In this document: one piece after another, positions 48,650-61,240 of the stretch
Layout of the letters: each line of letters starts with the position of its first letter
Numbering within the stretch: the stretch's first letter is position 1
DNA from: Sebastes aleutianus
Lineage: Eukaryota; Chordata; Actinopteri; Perciformes; Sebastidae
Assembly: GCA_916700875.1 (NCBI GenBank)
Contig: CAKAKS010000067.1
Location: forward strand, 12,325,091 to 12,389,090
Reading direction: 5' to 3'
Length of the DNA: 64,000 nt
Translations under genes and position numbers: made by a program
The notes under the pieces: generated by a model
Seen by the model: only the letters and a program-made list of their open reading frames with translations
The model's database searches: none
Told to the model about the DNA's origin: nothing

Positions 48650-49960
48650 ACAGTGATCATGTGCCCATATCAGCATTGAAACAGTTTTTCTATTGCTGTA
48701 ATCATTCCTCTTGTTCATACTGACCCCTAAGAGATCTCATTCTTATGTGCTTTCAATGTAAGAGATGGGGGACAAAATCTACACTCCTTGTTTCGTGCAA
48801 AAATAGATAGTATAAAGGTAGTATAAAATTGCCTCTACGTGTTTCCACAGAGTTTCCCCATTGAGCTGCAGTGGAAGGATAGTAAGAAAAATAGTGAATT
48901 TTATACTAAGAAGGCTGTGACTTTGGAAGATATTAACTTGATTTGTCACACTCAGACTCCTTAAGCCTCATATTAACTTTGGGTAAACTTTGTATTATGT
49001 CCCGCATCTCTTATATTAAAAGCACTTTAAGAAGTGCTCTTTTAAAGCCTCTGAACACCACACAGGTGTTTTCACTAATCTGGCTGGTTAGAGCTCTACT
49101 CAGGACTGTGTGGGTGTGTATAGACTAACTCATTAACATGTTCTTGGGTGAGGGCGGGACCAATTACACCTTTATCATTCTTATTGGTAGATAGATAGAT
49201 GAAGATTTGTGACTTAATAAATCCCCATCAAAGCTCTGGCCCAACATCAACCTGAGCAGAGGTCTAATCAGCCAGAGTAACTGAAGACACGTGTGTTAGT
49301 GTACAGAGGCTTTAATGGCCAGTTTGAACAGAAGGGGTGATGGCAGCAAGCAAAAAGCCTGTTTCAGTGTTCATATAAGCACCTTACTATTGTTTTAAGA
49401 CAGACTTGATAAATTGTGTACCTATATCTTTAAAAAGCGACCATCACAATTCCCCACAGCTCAAGGTGTCTTCACCTATAGCTTCATCTGACCAGCAACA
49501 GTCCAAAATCCACAGATATTTAATGTATAATGACAGAAAACAGACAAAAGCAGCAATTGCTCATATTTGAGAAGCTGGAACCAGAGGAAAATTTTGGTAT
49601 TTTCTGCTTGATAAATGGACAATTAATCAATTATCAGAATAGTTGGCAATCATTTCAGCACTAATAGGATTCAGCAAATTTTGGAGCTTGACCCACACAC
49701 TAAGGATACAAGTCAGGATCTCTCTGCCTCTCCTGAATCAGTTTGAACCATTCTTTCTTTTACAAATGCATTGTTTATTTGTGAAGCTGTGTATTGTTAC
49801 AATGTGTGGCGTCCTAGCATAAATATATACTCCAAAATTAAAATACTCATTATGCAAAATGAATCCATTTCAGAATCACGTTATAATATTACTGTATTAT
49901 TATTATTATTATCATTGATGCGTTAATGTGTTTATCACTTGCACTAATGTTGCAGCTGGT
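48650..49960. other. Intergenic repeats, no gene seen
   Basis: 48660-48930 resembles the dispersed sequence near 35620-35760 (ggacaaaatctac...gtgcaaaaat). 49530-49660 is a reversed fragment of the aatcaattatcagaat family. A TTA run lies near 49895. Confidence 0.4.
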
Positions 49961-50230
49961 AAAAGTAGAGCTAATTGTAATTACTTAATATACTGCTGGG
50001 TGGCTTAACCTATAATAATATATCATAATTTAGTAGTTGATTTATATTTAATATTCAGATAATAATATAATAATCAGATTATGCAAAGTAACTATAGCTG
50101 TCAAATTAATGTAGTGAAGTAAAAGTACAAGCCTTCCAAATAATAGTAGAATTATAAAGTAGCATAAAGTAAGTAAAGTACAAGTACCTCAAAATTGAAC
50201 TTAAGTACAGTACTTTACATTCCACCACAG
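49961..50230. repeat. Dispersed repeat, reversed copy of the ttttactccactacattt family
   Basis: Reads ctggtaaaagtagagctaat...tagctgtcaaattaatgtag...cttaagtacagtacttta, the complement of features in the repeat at 21505-22385. Confidence 0.5.
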
Positions 50231-50646
50231 GGTGTTATTACTAATAACACTAATGATGGCTCTGTTGTAAGCGTCCCAGTGAGAGTGACAGTGAGCACAA
50301 TACCTGCAGCCTGATATCAAAACAGCTAAATGGAGCTCAGCCATGATTAATTTAATTATTTACACCTGTTCTTTTCCTGCTGTGGCAGTCAGTCTTCCAT
50401 GAAAAGGCCTATCCCCACCAAGCACACTAGACAGCTGACACTCTCACTCCACGCTCTTTTGCAGCTTTGTTATATGCTTACTCAGGGATAAGATGCCGAA
50501 ATGATCGCGGTGGATCCTCCAGCTGTGATTTCTGAATTCACTGAGTTACTTTTACCTTCAGTGAGGTGTGTGTGAAGCCTTTCAGCTGTTTGTGACTGTT
50601 AATCTCTGTCACAGTTGGGACTGCAGAGCCTCATTCAGCTTGAAAA

Positions 50647-50748
50647 ATGTTTGAAAACTCTGAGAATGAACAAGCTAAGAAGTTGAACCTGGAGTGGATT
50701 GTGGAGGACTTCGCGGTGCACAAGACTCACATAAAGCCTGTCAGTCTG
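50647..50748 (+). CDS. Possible first coding exon of an unidentified gene
   Basis: An ATG opens 34 codons beginning MFENSENEQAKKLNLEWIVE and ending DFAVHKTHIKPVSL, followed directly by a strong donor gtgagtaa in phase 0. The composition is protein-like and not repetitive, unlike the sequence around it. A Harbinger-like MITE begins 32 bases after the donor. A short upstream frame (ATG at 50501) precedes it. I do not recognise the protein and found no downstream exon with confidence. Human neighbours of PDE1C that I recall (PPP1R17, LSM5, AVL9) do not match. It could be a real 5' exon of a downstream gene or a chance frame. Confidence 0.4.
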
Positions 50749-50777
50749 GTGAGTAAACAACAAACTTACACTGAATC

Positions 50778-51210
50778 TAATGGTGCCTTCAAATGAAACT
50801 CGTGAGCTTGTGTTTACAACATGTGAAGTCGTGAGAACACTGCTGCTAAGCATCGTCTTTAACAATTTAGCAAGCAAGTGGGTAACATAGTGCAGGAAAT
50901 GAAAAGGCATAATGACAGAGGAAAAAGATGAGGCCATTGGGAATATCAACATTTTCCTCAGACATATTATAAAAATTATGAAGAAAAACAATACACGACT
51001 AAAATTAAAATATATTAAGTTATTATGCACCAAAAAATGAACTTCCAAGGCCTCCGCCATTTCTGACAACGTCAACAAACACGTCACAACTCGTGAACTC
51101 TGAGCTGCTTTCAGAAACTTACGAGGTCGTGAATACAACAAGAGGGGGGGTGTTCATATGGACTCTTCTCATGAACACGGTGAATACGACCCCATTTGAA
51201 GACACCATAA
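50778..51210. mobile_element. Harbinger-like MITE
   Basis: TAA at 50778-50780 and 51208-51210 flank inverted ends tggtgccttcaaatg and catttgaagacacca (one mismatch). TWA duplications fit PIF/Harbinger. The 427-bp interior holds a second inverted pair (aaactcgtgagctt / acaactcgtgaactc in varied form) and no transposase. It lies right after the candidate exon at 50647. Confidence 0.7.
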
Positions 51211-51424
51211 CTTTCTTCAGAGAACAAGGTCAAAGTTGCTAAATAGTGTTGTGCGTGTGTGCGTATACATTGTACACTCTTTTTTTTGCTGTAATATATG
51301 TGTTTGTGGCCGCAACCGCTGTGGAGTTTATATTGTCATATTATACATCTGTTGTCTGCCTTGGGGATGTTTTTCTTCTGCTGTTGATTCTATAAGAAGT
51401 GGTTATTTAATTTATGTAGCTTAA

Positions 51425-51845
51425 TAATGCTTGTTTGCACCCGCCGTGGTGTCTATAGACTTTTAATTTATTGTTAGACATATTTGTTTCTTTGTCTGAG
51501 TTTTGTCTGTTTTTCTGATTGTGTACTGTAATTGATAATCAGTTGTGTGCACAATAGGCCGTAGAGTGATGTCTAACAGGAGCATATCGTTGGTTTGAAC
51601 ATATACGGTGTGATGTGTATACGTTGAAATGTTAATGCACCCACCGCAGTGTCTATACACTTAAACTTATTATCAGTAATTTTTGTTTAATTGTCTGAGT
51701 TTTGTCTCTTTTCTGATGGTATAATTGATAATCAGTTGTGTGCAAAGGCTGCATAGTGATGTCTAACAGGAGCATATCATTGGTTTGGACACTATGGTGT
51801 GATGTGTATACGCTGAAATGTTAATGCAGCCACCGCGGTGTCAAA
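51425..51845. repeat. About 2.1 tandem copies of a 190-200-bp unit
   Basis: Landmarks recur: attgataatcagttgtgtgc at 51531 and 51724; gatgtctaacaggagcatat at two matching positions; and gca(c/g)cc(g/a)ccg followed by (tgg/cag/cgg)tgtc at 51437, 51637 and 51826. The period is 189-200 bp with small indels. No coding capacity. Confidence 0.85.
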
Positions 51846-53092
51846 TTATTTTGTAGCCTAAATGTGTTCTTTAATTCAAAAGGTCTATCATATAACATCA
51901 TCATCATATACATTTTTTCTTTCTTTTGTTCTTGTTGTTTTAAAGTAACAGTACTTTTACTTGAGTAAAATATTTTAGTACTCTTTCCATCCCTGTACTT
52001 ACTTATCTATTTTGCTTAATACATTCCTTCACATCTTTAGAATCTTTTTTAAATCAAAAATTCAGATTACATATTTACATTTACATAATAAAATTACATT
52101 TTCTTCTCAACCACTATATAAACATAGCCAGTGGTCGGTTGACAGGAAGGATTCAGGCCTTCACATTAGATCTCTGATGGGCAAATATGTTTTCAGATTT
52201 TACATACAAATAATCTAAGTGACGAAAAAGAAATTTGACTTTTCTATTACTAGAATTAGCAAAAGACTGCTTATATTTAGTGAGCAAAGCCTACATAATG
52301 AACTATACTGCGTATTAGCTCTAACATGAGCATGTCTCACAGTCAGTAATCCACTAGATGTCTCTGTTAGACTTCAAATCACACAGAAGCTCCCCCCAAC
52401 ACCACCTCTCTCAGCCTCAGAGGGCCTGCAGCACTAAAAATGATCAACGGACTTGATGTATACCGTGTCACACTCCCAAGATAGTCAGTATATAGCTCTT
52501 TATCCACCATGTAGGCAGCTCCACAAACATTACACACCGAATGCATATTTATCACAAGCAGCATGCATATTCATGGGCAGGTTGATGGAGCTCGTGGAGG
52601 GATGTGTATGAGTTCTCAGCACAGCGCTGAGTGCCGAAGCAGAAGGCGAATGTTAATTCAATTATACGGCAGCTGTTCCTTGGTGCCCATGGCCACTGTG
52701 TTTGCACTAGAACAGAAATCTTGTATTAGGTCCCTTGCCATAAAAGACCATTGCCAGGCATGAAAATGGGGACTGCCTGTAACCAAAAGCCATCAACCGT
52801 ATTTTAAAGAGCTTTTAATGCTTATTTTTGGCACGATTGAGGAATATGGTGAGGCTGCAAAGTAAGATTTGTGTTGTTTTTTTTTTGCTTTGGCTCAGTG
52901 TTGATTTACGGTGCTTTTGTTTTTGGTCATTATTCTTTTAAATAGTCAATCTGCTTGGAAGTTAAATGTGCAAATGAGTTTCTTTTCCTGGTATTAACTC
53001 CAGTCAAGGGTGGTTGGATAAACACGAGTGTGTGTCCTGTGGTGGTTGTTCATTTTTATTACGTGAAAGCTAATTTACAGATACATAAACTC

Positions 53093-53098
<6 letters not shown>
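51846..53098. other. Intergenic stretch without a recognised gene
   Basis: 51950-52005 is a fragment of the tttacttgagtaaaatattt repeat family. The rest shows no feature I can support. Confidence 0.35.

Positions 53099-53123
<25 letters not shown>
53099..53123. repeat. TG microsatellite
   Basis: About twelve TG dinucleotides. Confidence 0.9.
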
Positions 53124-53308
53124 TTCTTCTCGTGACTTTGTGTATTAACACATGCATAAAAAAAGACACCATCTTGGTCTTCAGTTGCTCCCGTACATGC
53201 AAATGCAGTTTGTCCATGCATTTATGTGAGTGTCGGTATTTGTGCTCCACCCTACCTCCTGTCCCGGGCTCGGGCTGAGCTCCAGTATGACTTGGTGGAG
53301 GAAGAGTA

Positions 53309-53343
53309 GGAGGAGGAGGAGGAGGAGGAGGAGGAGGAGGGAG
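53309..53343. repeat. GGA trinucleotide repeat
   Basis: About eleven GGA units on the plus strand, ending gggagggg. A pure purine strand of this type can form quadruplex or triplex structures. Source of the Arg-rich frame seen in this region. Confidence 0.9.
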
Positions 53344-53639
53344 GGGTGTGAAGGCATCCGCCAGCCTGTTCCTTCATTACCCGGCTCCCTGAGACTCGCT
53401 CTCTGTGATTTAATCACATGGCCACTGGCGGATACTGCTGCTCTGATGTACCTGGACCTGCTAATAAGTTTGCTTTTCCTTCATCAAAAGGAAAAACAGC
53501 CACACCTGTGGGAAGGATGCACTCAACTGCACATTGCATATGTGAAACATATGCACGCAGGCAAATGTGGAAGCACCTCAACACAAAAAAAATTGTATTA
53601 TCTTGATTATTGTCCTCCTATCACAGTAACGAAAGTAAG

Positions 53640-53905
53640 GGTTGAACTAAAGATTACTGTCATTACTGATTGATTAATCTGCTAATACTTTTCCCGATTA
53701 ATCCATTTGTTTGTTCTAAATGTTAGAAAATAGTAAAAAATCTTCATTGTAATTTCCCAGAGTTCAAAGTGAAGTCTGCAATTTACTTGTTTTTGTCCAA
53801 CAAATACAAAAATACATTAAGTTTACTGATATATAAGACAAAGAAAAGCAGCACATTTTACATGTTTTTTACTTGGAAAATGATTGACACTTAATGAAAA
53901 TTAAA
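53640..53905. repeat. Degraded copy of the aatcgatta fish repeat group
   Basis: Contains attgattaatctgctaat, cgattaatccatttgtttg, tgttagaaaatagtaaaaaa, cccagagttcaaagtga and gaaaagcagcacattt, in the family order. Confidence 0.5.
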
Positions 53906-54179
53906 TAAAAAAAGAATAGCTGCCAAATATATAGCAAATATATACTGTAAATAAAACCTGATGCTATCACAGCAAGGCTACAGTACGACTGGCCCCTCTG
54001 GGAATCCATCCTCTGACCTAACCAGAGCGGACAGCATGTTCTCGCCACTTAACTGCGCGTGGCCACATCACGCAGCATGTAAAGTAGACATTGCATATCA
54101 AGCTGTTTAATAAAAATTAAACCCCGTCTATCCACTGGAAAGAGCACAGAGCTCTATTTAGAGTGAGTGATCGAGAGCC

Positions 54180-55100
54180 CAGAATCAAAGGGCCCTGTGG
54201 CACGAGCTGCTAGTGTGTCTGGGAATTGGCCCAACTCTTAAAGAGCCAAGCTTCCCTCATCTTGACTGGGGGCAGACCCCCAAATAGGAAGAAGCTATTT
54301 CTGCTGGCAGCCAAGTGGTTCCTCTCTGGAAGCCTGACAGGTGAGGAGCCGTGGCTGCCAACTGTAACCCCCCCTCAGGTGGGCACACGGGGCAGGGCAG
54401 ACCCACCATCACGGCTCCAGCATTGTGACACACAGCAGATGATGCAAGTTGCAGAGGGCATCGAGCTCCCTGATGTCTGTAGACAAAGATCTGCTGTGAA
54501 AGTGGGAATCACTCCAGTGGACTCCACAGCAGCAACTACGTTTACATGCACACTTATATTCTACTATTACTCTCATATTTTTGTATTATTATTTTTTTTG
54601 TTATGTGTGTTTTTTTTTGTTTTTGTTTTTTTGTTTGTTTTGTTTTTTAACCCTATTTTTTTCTTTTTGTCATTATTATTATTGTTATTTCTTTTCTTGG
54701 TTTTGTTTCGGTTTTGAATGTTGAGGTTGTTTTCTCTAGTGTACTTGATGGGTTTGTCTGTAAGCTCATCTACTTAAAAGTTGGTTTATAGACTCATGTA
54801 ATTACGAACAGTCGATAGCATATCTGAAAACAGTCTTGAAAAAAGGGAAAAAATAATGTATAAAAAAAATAATAATATTCTACTATTATTCCGAATATAA
54901 CAACAATTTCACTGAATTTGATACAGGTCATGTAAACAGCATATTTCATTTGGATACTCTGAATTAAGGCTTTATTCCGAATGGAGCATTTTCAGATTAA
55001 GACGTGGGTTAGGCCTATGCCGATATTATTCTGGTTTTAGGAGCATTCTCTGGACTGTCTTTACGGCAGTCTTTACAGCCTCTTGTCTGTTTACGGCCAG
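54180..55100. other. Intergenic stretch with an unidentified frame and a T-rich tract
   Basis: 54226-54717 is an open frame of 163 codons, but its last third is a T-rich run read as Phe/Leu/Val. The first part (PNRKKLFLLAAKWFLSGS) resembles nothing I know. 54535-55050 contains tacgtttacatgcacac, catgtaaacagcatattt and ccgatattattctggtttta, words of a fish MITE with tttacatgcac ends. I do not call a gene. Confidence 0.35.
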
Positions 55101-55804
55101 CTCTGTGCGTTGTATACAAAACAACTAGCCGACAAGAAAAGCCCACATTTCCGGTCGGAAGGAGAAACACACCTACTTCTTAACATTATGAAATACTTGG
55201 ATATAATTTTTTGCGACATTTCAAAAGATTGCATAAAATTTGCTTGACAATTGAATGGAAACACGGCGACTAATGCATCATAGAAAATACAGTTAAAAAA
55301 TACAAAATTGTGAGGAGTTAATTTAGAACGATGAAAAGTTGTGACTGAATGTGTCTCACTTTAGTCACAGATTTTTTAAATGTTCAAACTTGAGTAGTCT
55401 TCAGCTCAAACCAATGTTATTAATTAATCAGATTTCACTCAGCTCCCTCTGGAGCCACAAAAGGCTTTAAACAACTTTCTTCTCATATGCAGCAGCACTC
55501 TCCAACACCTGTAAACAGACTTTGATGTGTAAATTGGTGGAGGTCTCCTTTAAGTAGAAGTGCCAATGCAAGTAAATACAAATCAATTTGGCTGATAAGA
55601 CCTGATAAGGTTTGAATGCAGGACTTTTACTTGTAATGGAGTATTTTTAAATTGTTCTATTTCAACGTATCCTAATACAACGGATCGTATGATATCTTGC
55701 AAAAAAATATTCCACATTTTTTGTGTGTTTTCCTACGAATGTCCAGCAACGTGTGATGCACGTGTCAGTTTCCGCTTGTGACATACATACAGTTTTTTCA
55801 AAAT

Positions 55805-56060
55805 AAACTTCTGTCTTTACAGGAAAAGATTGTGGTTTAGGTTAAAATAAAACGGGAAGTGGCGTAACTTAAGTACAGAAGTTACGTGACAAATAAATCA
55901 ACGTTGACTTCTGCTTTCACATGGGACACAAACACTGGTTTCCTGGGCGAATGTTCGGTGACTTTTGACCCGCCCATCCACCCCAACCTCCTCCCTAATG
56001 TGACGTTTGTCGCTCATTATACTTCCCGGTTCACAATTATGTGGCTTAAATACAAATTGA
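55805..56060 (+). repeat. Fish repeat (gattgtggtttaggttaaaataa family)
   Basis: Shares the ggtttaggttaaaataa start and the gggacacaaacactggtttcc section with copies at 32685 and 56805. Partial copy. Confidence 0.5.
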
Positions 56061-56734
56061 TTTTGTGGGATATATATGAATGCAATATATATATTACAAT
56101 GCATTACTTTTTATAGGTATCACTACAATCGGTGTATGAGAACAGCCTGTGTATTAATGTTTTCTTAACCAAAGGATCTGAATACTTCCACCTTTCTTAA
56201 CTTCACCATACTGACCAGAGATCGACAGAAAAACTCCTCTTCTTGGCTGCTGAAGAGGTATTAACAACATTCAAATGAACCACTAGTAAAGAACGATTTT
56301 TAAAAACCTCATTCATCACTGATAATCCTCATTTTCTGTCTTTATGTTGACTCTATTCTGAGCTGCCGTTCATCATGCAGCACTTTCCCTTTAAATCAAA
56401 CTCAAACCAATTTAACACTGCAACACCATGTTGCTTGTTCTTGCTAAAACTAGTTAAACACAGATGGCGTGGTGTCATGTTGAGATATTTCCAGCCACGT
56501 TACAATGGAGTGGAGAAGTAGGTGGAGTTATTCTGAACAGCCAGGGGTGAATTTACACGTTATGAATTATGACTTCACTTTCATTTTCAGTGCAGGGCTG
56601 TTTTCAGTCAGAATGCCAACTTTGTGAAAGTCTTCCAGTCTTTACGCTAAGCTAAGATAAGCTAAACACCTTCGGGCTCCAGCTCAAACATATTTCGGTA
56701 AAGTCACTGTGAGGTCCCAACACATTCTCACCCT

Positions 56735-57235
56735 AATTTTGTCACATACCGCCTCTTGGCGTCACTTTATTTTTGGCAACAAAACCACTATAACCTAGAG
56801 CATCACTTTAGGATTAGGCAACAAAACCACTACACTTAGGTTTAGGAAAGAGCTACATTGTTGGGCTTTAAACTAATACATTTGTACAGTGAAAATGACA
56901 ATGAACTTTGTGAACACGGGACAGAAACGAACAGCTCATTGTAAAGTGAAAGTGAAACTTAACGCACGGGACACAAACAGAGATCTCCTGGATCTCCTCG
57001 TGTTTGTTGGACCCGTCCATCTCCCCTCCCTTTCTATGTGCATTTACTGTTGCTGCGGATGGGTTTACATTATGGTTAACGTCCGTTTCATAATGGCGCT
57101 AAAGGGTGCCTTGTGCGGAGATAACACACACCGTGACAAAGTCTCGGTATTTGATGCCCTGGTAATGAGAACGGACTTGAGGTCCTTGTTCTGCCCCGGT
57201 CACTCTTAATGACTCTTACGGCTTTTAAGGCCTTT
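56735..57235 (+). repeat. Fish repeat (ggcaacaaaaccacta family)
   Basis: Starts cattctcaccctaattttg and has tggcaacaaaaccactata twice in varied form, aggtttaggaaagagctac, and the gggacacaaacagagatctc section. The frame at 56889-57209 lies inside it and is repeat-derived. Confidence 0.5.
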
Positions 57236-59625
57236 TTGTGCAATTAATTAGCACGTCAATATATTTTTCCGAGCTGTTGTTTTTGTCATGAGTACTATAA
57301 CACAGAACGCTAGTATTACGCTGCAAAAAAGCAACAGACTTTTTTGTGGAACAAGGTCGATTCTTCTGAGCTTTCACACCGCGAAGAAAGGCATCAACCA
57401 ATCACGTTGCGCGGAACACATATATTCAATATGCACACTATAGTGTACAACAACACTGAGGCTCTGTAGTCCGAACAATACCGTTCAAAGGCAGCGCAGA
57501 CCAGATCCACTCCTTCCTTTCTTACCTTTCACAATAAAAGCCCTGGACATATACACTAGTCATAAACACTGCACAAATTCACTTAGAGCATTTCCCTAAA
57601 AAGAAACTAAAATAGCTCATAGTTGTTTAGGCTATACAACAATTTACCTCCGACAGACTGCCAGACGCTGCTCTGGGTCAATTTGATCCTGGTAGTTGGT
57701 CCTCTGCCTGCACAAATCTAATTAAACTTTTTATTGAAAAAATGTTGAAACTGTTGCAAATTTGCATCGCTTATTTGCGACGGTATGAATAGTTTTGATG
57801 CGAAATATTTGCAAGAGAGTATTTCAATTTAATAAAATGTATTTTTATATATCATCAAATCATAACAGAAGTTATCACAAGATGCTTTTCATACAAGGCA
57901 GGCCTAGATCGTACTCTATACTTATAATTTTGCCTTTAAGTGTTGTTTATTTGTCGCGCCCCGGTGAGTAAAGGCCTTTAGACACAATAGGGATGAATGC
58001 ACTTCTTCTTAGTAAGTAGTAAGAAAGGCAAGCTAATCAATGGCTCCTCTCTATATTCTATTGTGGTACCAGCAAAACAAAAATCTTCTATGTGTCTGAT
58101 GACACTGGCAGCATTACGGTCAACAAAAACAAGACATTTTTTTCCACTAACATAAATGAAGTAAAACAAGTTTCAGATGAATTTGCACTGAACACTAAGA
58201 ACTCTTTCTGTGCACCGCTTTGTAAAGAATGAGAAGCGGTTTGAAACGCAGCGAGGCAACGGGGAGTTGAGGACAGTTGATGAGGGAAGAGGGAGAAAGA
58301 CATCATATCAACACTTGGAGTGTCGATTAGGTGAGAAAACGACATTACAACCCTGTCAATCATCTCGGCTTCATGCTTGGAAAAAAAAAAAAAAGCAGAG
58401 CTGCTATTAAAAAATGCGTAAAAGTTGGCAAGTCAGTAGAATCACACACATGACAAAACACTTTAAAACTTAATTTCATAGTGAGTAGTGCAACAATGTC
58501 CCTCATGTCAGAGAATACAAATAATATGTTTATGTTTATTCACATAAGTTGACATATATAGTAACTGTAGGTCACACACCATGTCCTCTGTGAGTTTAAC
58601 ATACAATACGTATATAAAACTGAAGATGTGACTTTTACTTAAATATGATATCTGACACATTTTTATTTATCTCATCACTCCGGGTGTGGAAGTGTCGCTT
58701 TCTACCACAACAGATTGTCGCCGCCACTTTGAACGTGTGCGAACAGATTGTGCTTTGAAAAAGAAACGGGCGCCTCCAGCAACATTTCACGTCTGCATCC
58801 CATCTCTGTCTGAAAACGGCACTAACATCTTTACATTATACATCTTCAAAAACATATCCATTATTCATATCTCCATATTTTAATACTATTAGCACTTCTG
58901 TGCCACCCACCTAAATACCTGTGTGTTTCTTATCAAAGGAGCGGTGACAGCCAGAGTCATTTTGTTTGGGTGTAAAGTAGGATTGAGAAAGTATTGTGGA
59001 CCATCACACAAATTAAATCAGATCTGTGAGGTGATCATATTTCTGTGCGCTATAAAAATATTGGATCCAAACACAAATGGGGGCAGGAGAAACTTTGCTT
59101 TTTACCTTCTCACCGGAGTGTTTGTGTTGTTTGTATAGACAACAAAGGCAAACGCACACAGAAACACACAGTGCTCCCACCTGTGTGGGTGGGAGGTGTG
59201 GCCACTCAGCAGCTGAGTGGGGCAGCATATGGAGTTTCTAATTGGGTAGAACAGCACAGCTGGAGGACACCAGTCCAGGACCTGGCCTCTGGTAATCAGT
59301 CCCACAATCCTCAGCCCTCCTCTGCACATCATCGTGCTGCCTGTGTGCCTTCGGTTGGGTGGGTGGATGGGTGGGGGGGTTGTTGGATGCGTTTCACTGC
59401 TGAAACAAAGATGAAACTTGTCCACTGAGAGTGTTTTATGACATGTTTCCTCTTTTTGAATCAAGGTTGTATTTAAATTGGGACTCTGGCCATTAACAGC
59501 CTGGACTTTCAATTCATGATGACGTTGAGCTCCTTTTGAGTTTGAATGCAATTATTGCAAGTTGCTTAGGACAAAATCATCTGCCAAATGACTGTAATGT
59601 AATCTCGACTTAATTTCCCATTTGC
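57236..59625. other. Intergenic stretch without a recognised gene
   Basis: AT-rich with one A run at 58380-58394. Frames on both strands near 59045-59551 reflect low-stop sequence and match nothing known. Confidence 0.35.
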
Positions 59626-59629
59626 CAAT

Positions 59630-59850
59630 GTAAAGCCTTGAGTTCGGCATTTTGGCCGTCGCCATCTTGGTTTTTTTGCAACCATAGTGACGCGAGAGGG
59701 TGGAGCTAAGTACAACCGGACGCTAAATTCTATAGAATCATCTTCTTTTTGCAACCAGAGGAGTCGCCCCCTGCTGGCTATTAGAAAGAATGCAGGTTTA
59801 GGGCACTTCCACATTGGCTTCCCTTTTCAAACCCTGGAGTTGCCTTCTGC
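59630..59850. mobile_element. Truncated copy of the element at 40539-41096
   Basis: Shares gccttgagttcggcattttg, ccatcttggtttttttgcaa, gcgagagggtggagctaa, gtcgccccctgctggctatt and tggagttgccttctg, but lacks the 5' end and most of the middle. Confidence 0.7.
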
Positions 59851-61240
59851 CTAAACCTAACAAAGTAATTTTGTTGCGTTTTTGTTTTAACCATATGTTT
59901 AAAACTGTTTAAAAATGTGACCATAATCAGCAGAACATACGTTTCCCTTGAAACATAATTGAGTACAGGGTTGGTACTACTTTATCACTAAACACAGCTT
60001 AAAAATGTCCCAAACACCGAGTGCTCGCTCATTGTGGAGCAAGCAATCACATATTGGGTAAAATACATGTTTCCCTCATGTGTACAGATATACTGTGAGT
60101 TCTCGTAGTGTTTTGCAAATGTAAGGTTCCCCGAGTTACTTGTGAAACAATGTAGGACTTTAAATTATCAAAGTTTATTTATTACTCTCAAGTCAAGTCA
60201 AGATTTGAAAAAAAAGCATCCTTGGCAATGATTTAGTTTATTAATGTGGAGGTTTTTTGAAAATTTAAATACCTGTATTATATGTGCATTTTATTGTTTA
60301 TGCTTGTTTGTTTTACTAACTAATGTGCCATAATGAAAAAATGTTGTTAATTAATGACTACCTCTCTGCAACTCTTGTGCAGTACATAAATGTTGTACTT
60401 TATTCAGTCAAAAAATGATGCTTCTGAACATAATCCAGCCTGTGATTAACGTTTGTAACCACAAGGTAATTGGGAAAACAATTTTGTTCCATAGCCACGG
60501 TTGCTCAACAAAATTAAATGTTTTTAACCAACTTATCTGCCAAGTCGCAATACGTTCTTATTTACCTAATCTACAAAACGTTAACTGACGTCATTTTTCA
60601 TTTTGTTTTACAATATTTGCTCATAGAAAGACAATATCTGCTTGCAGCAACTAAAGGTTGGGTGATGATACTGCTTTTTACCTTCATGTTTAGACACTCA
60701 AATGACTGAACTGATGAAGAGTTTAGTTAGTCAACAGTGACTTGAAGCATGTGTTTACTTTAATAACATTTAACCAAAAACACAATTGCTCCTTAACCTA
60801 AACCAAAGTGTTGAGTTACGTAACCACTTTGTGACTCAGGACGTGAAACCCAGTGTCCACTGTCAAAGTCTGGAAGTGTTTATGTCCACAATCAGCCTTG
60901 TCTCCTAAAAATCATTTTTCCAAAGAAGACCTGTTCGTGTCCCGTGTGAAACTAAAGGTCAACATCAACTTATTTTAATTTAACAAAGTAGTAATTTTAA
61001 GCCAAACTGTGATGTTTTTTTTTTTTACTAAATTTAACCAAGTAGTTTTGTTGCCTAATCCTAACAATGTAGTGTTTTTGCATTTTTGTTCTGTTTTCTT
61101 TCAATTCACAATGCTAACCACGTGTTTAAAACTGTCTGCGACTGTAATCCAGGAGAAAATACGTTTATCTTGAAACGTAATTGAGAATGCAGTTTAGTTG
61201 TATGAGAACGTCATTTTGTAGGAGACAGGGTTGCCACAAT
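59851..61240. repeat. Fragments of a ctaaacctaacaaagtagttttgttgc repeat family
   Basis: 59851-60010 and 60960-61235 share caaagtaattttgttgc / aagtagttttgttgcctaat, gtttaaaactgt and (c/g)aaacgtaattgaga(a/g)tgc or acataattgagtacagg endings. Between them the sequence is AT-rich with no gene. Confidence 0.45.

Noticed and set aside
50635..51141. 168-codon minus-strand frame
   Set aside because: Mostly lies in the Harbinger-like MITE and opposite the candidate plus-strand exon. Its composition is Phe/Leu/Ser-rich as expected from AT-rich DNA.
53230..53673. 147-codon frame with an Arg-rich run
   Set aside because: The Arg run is the GGA repeat read in one frame. The rest has no recognisable motif.
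54226..54717. 163-codon plus-strand frame
   Set aside because: The C-terminal third is a T-rich run read as Phe/Leu/Val, and the first part matches no family I know. No splice or start evidence.
59102..59551. 149-codon minus-strand frame with Pro/His-rich segment
   Set aside because: No known motif, and the low stop density comes from G/T-rich sequence on the plus strand.
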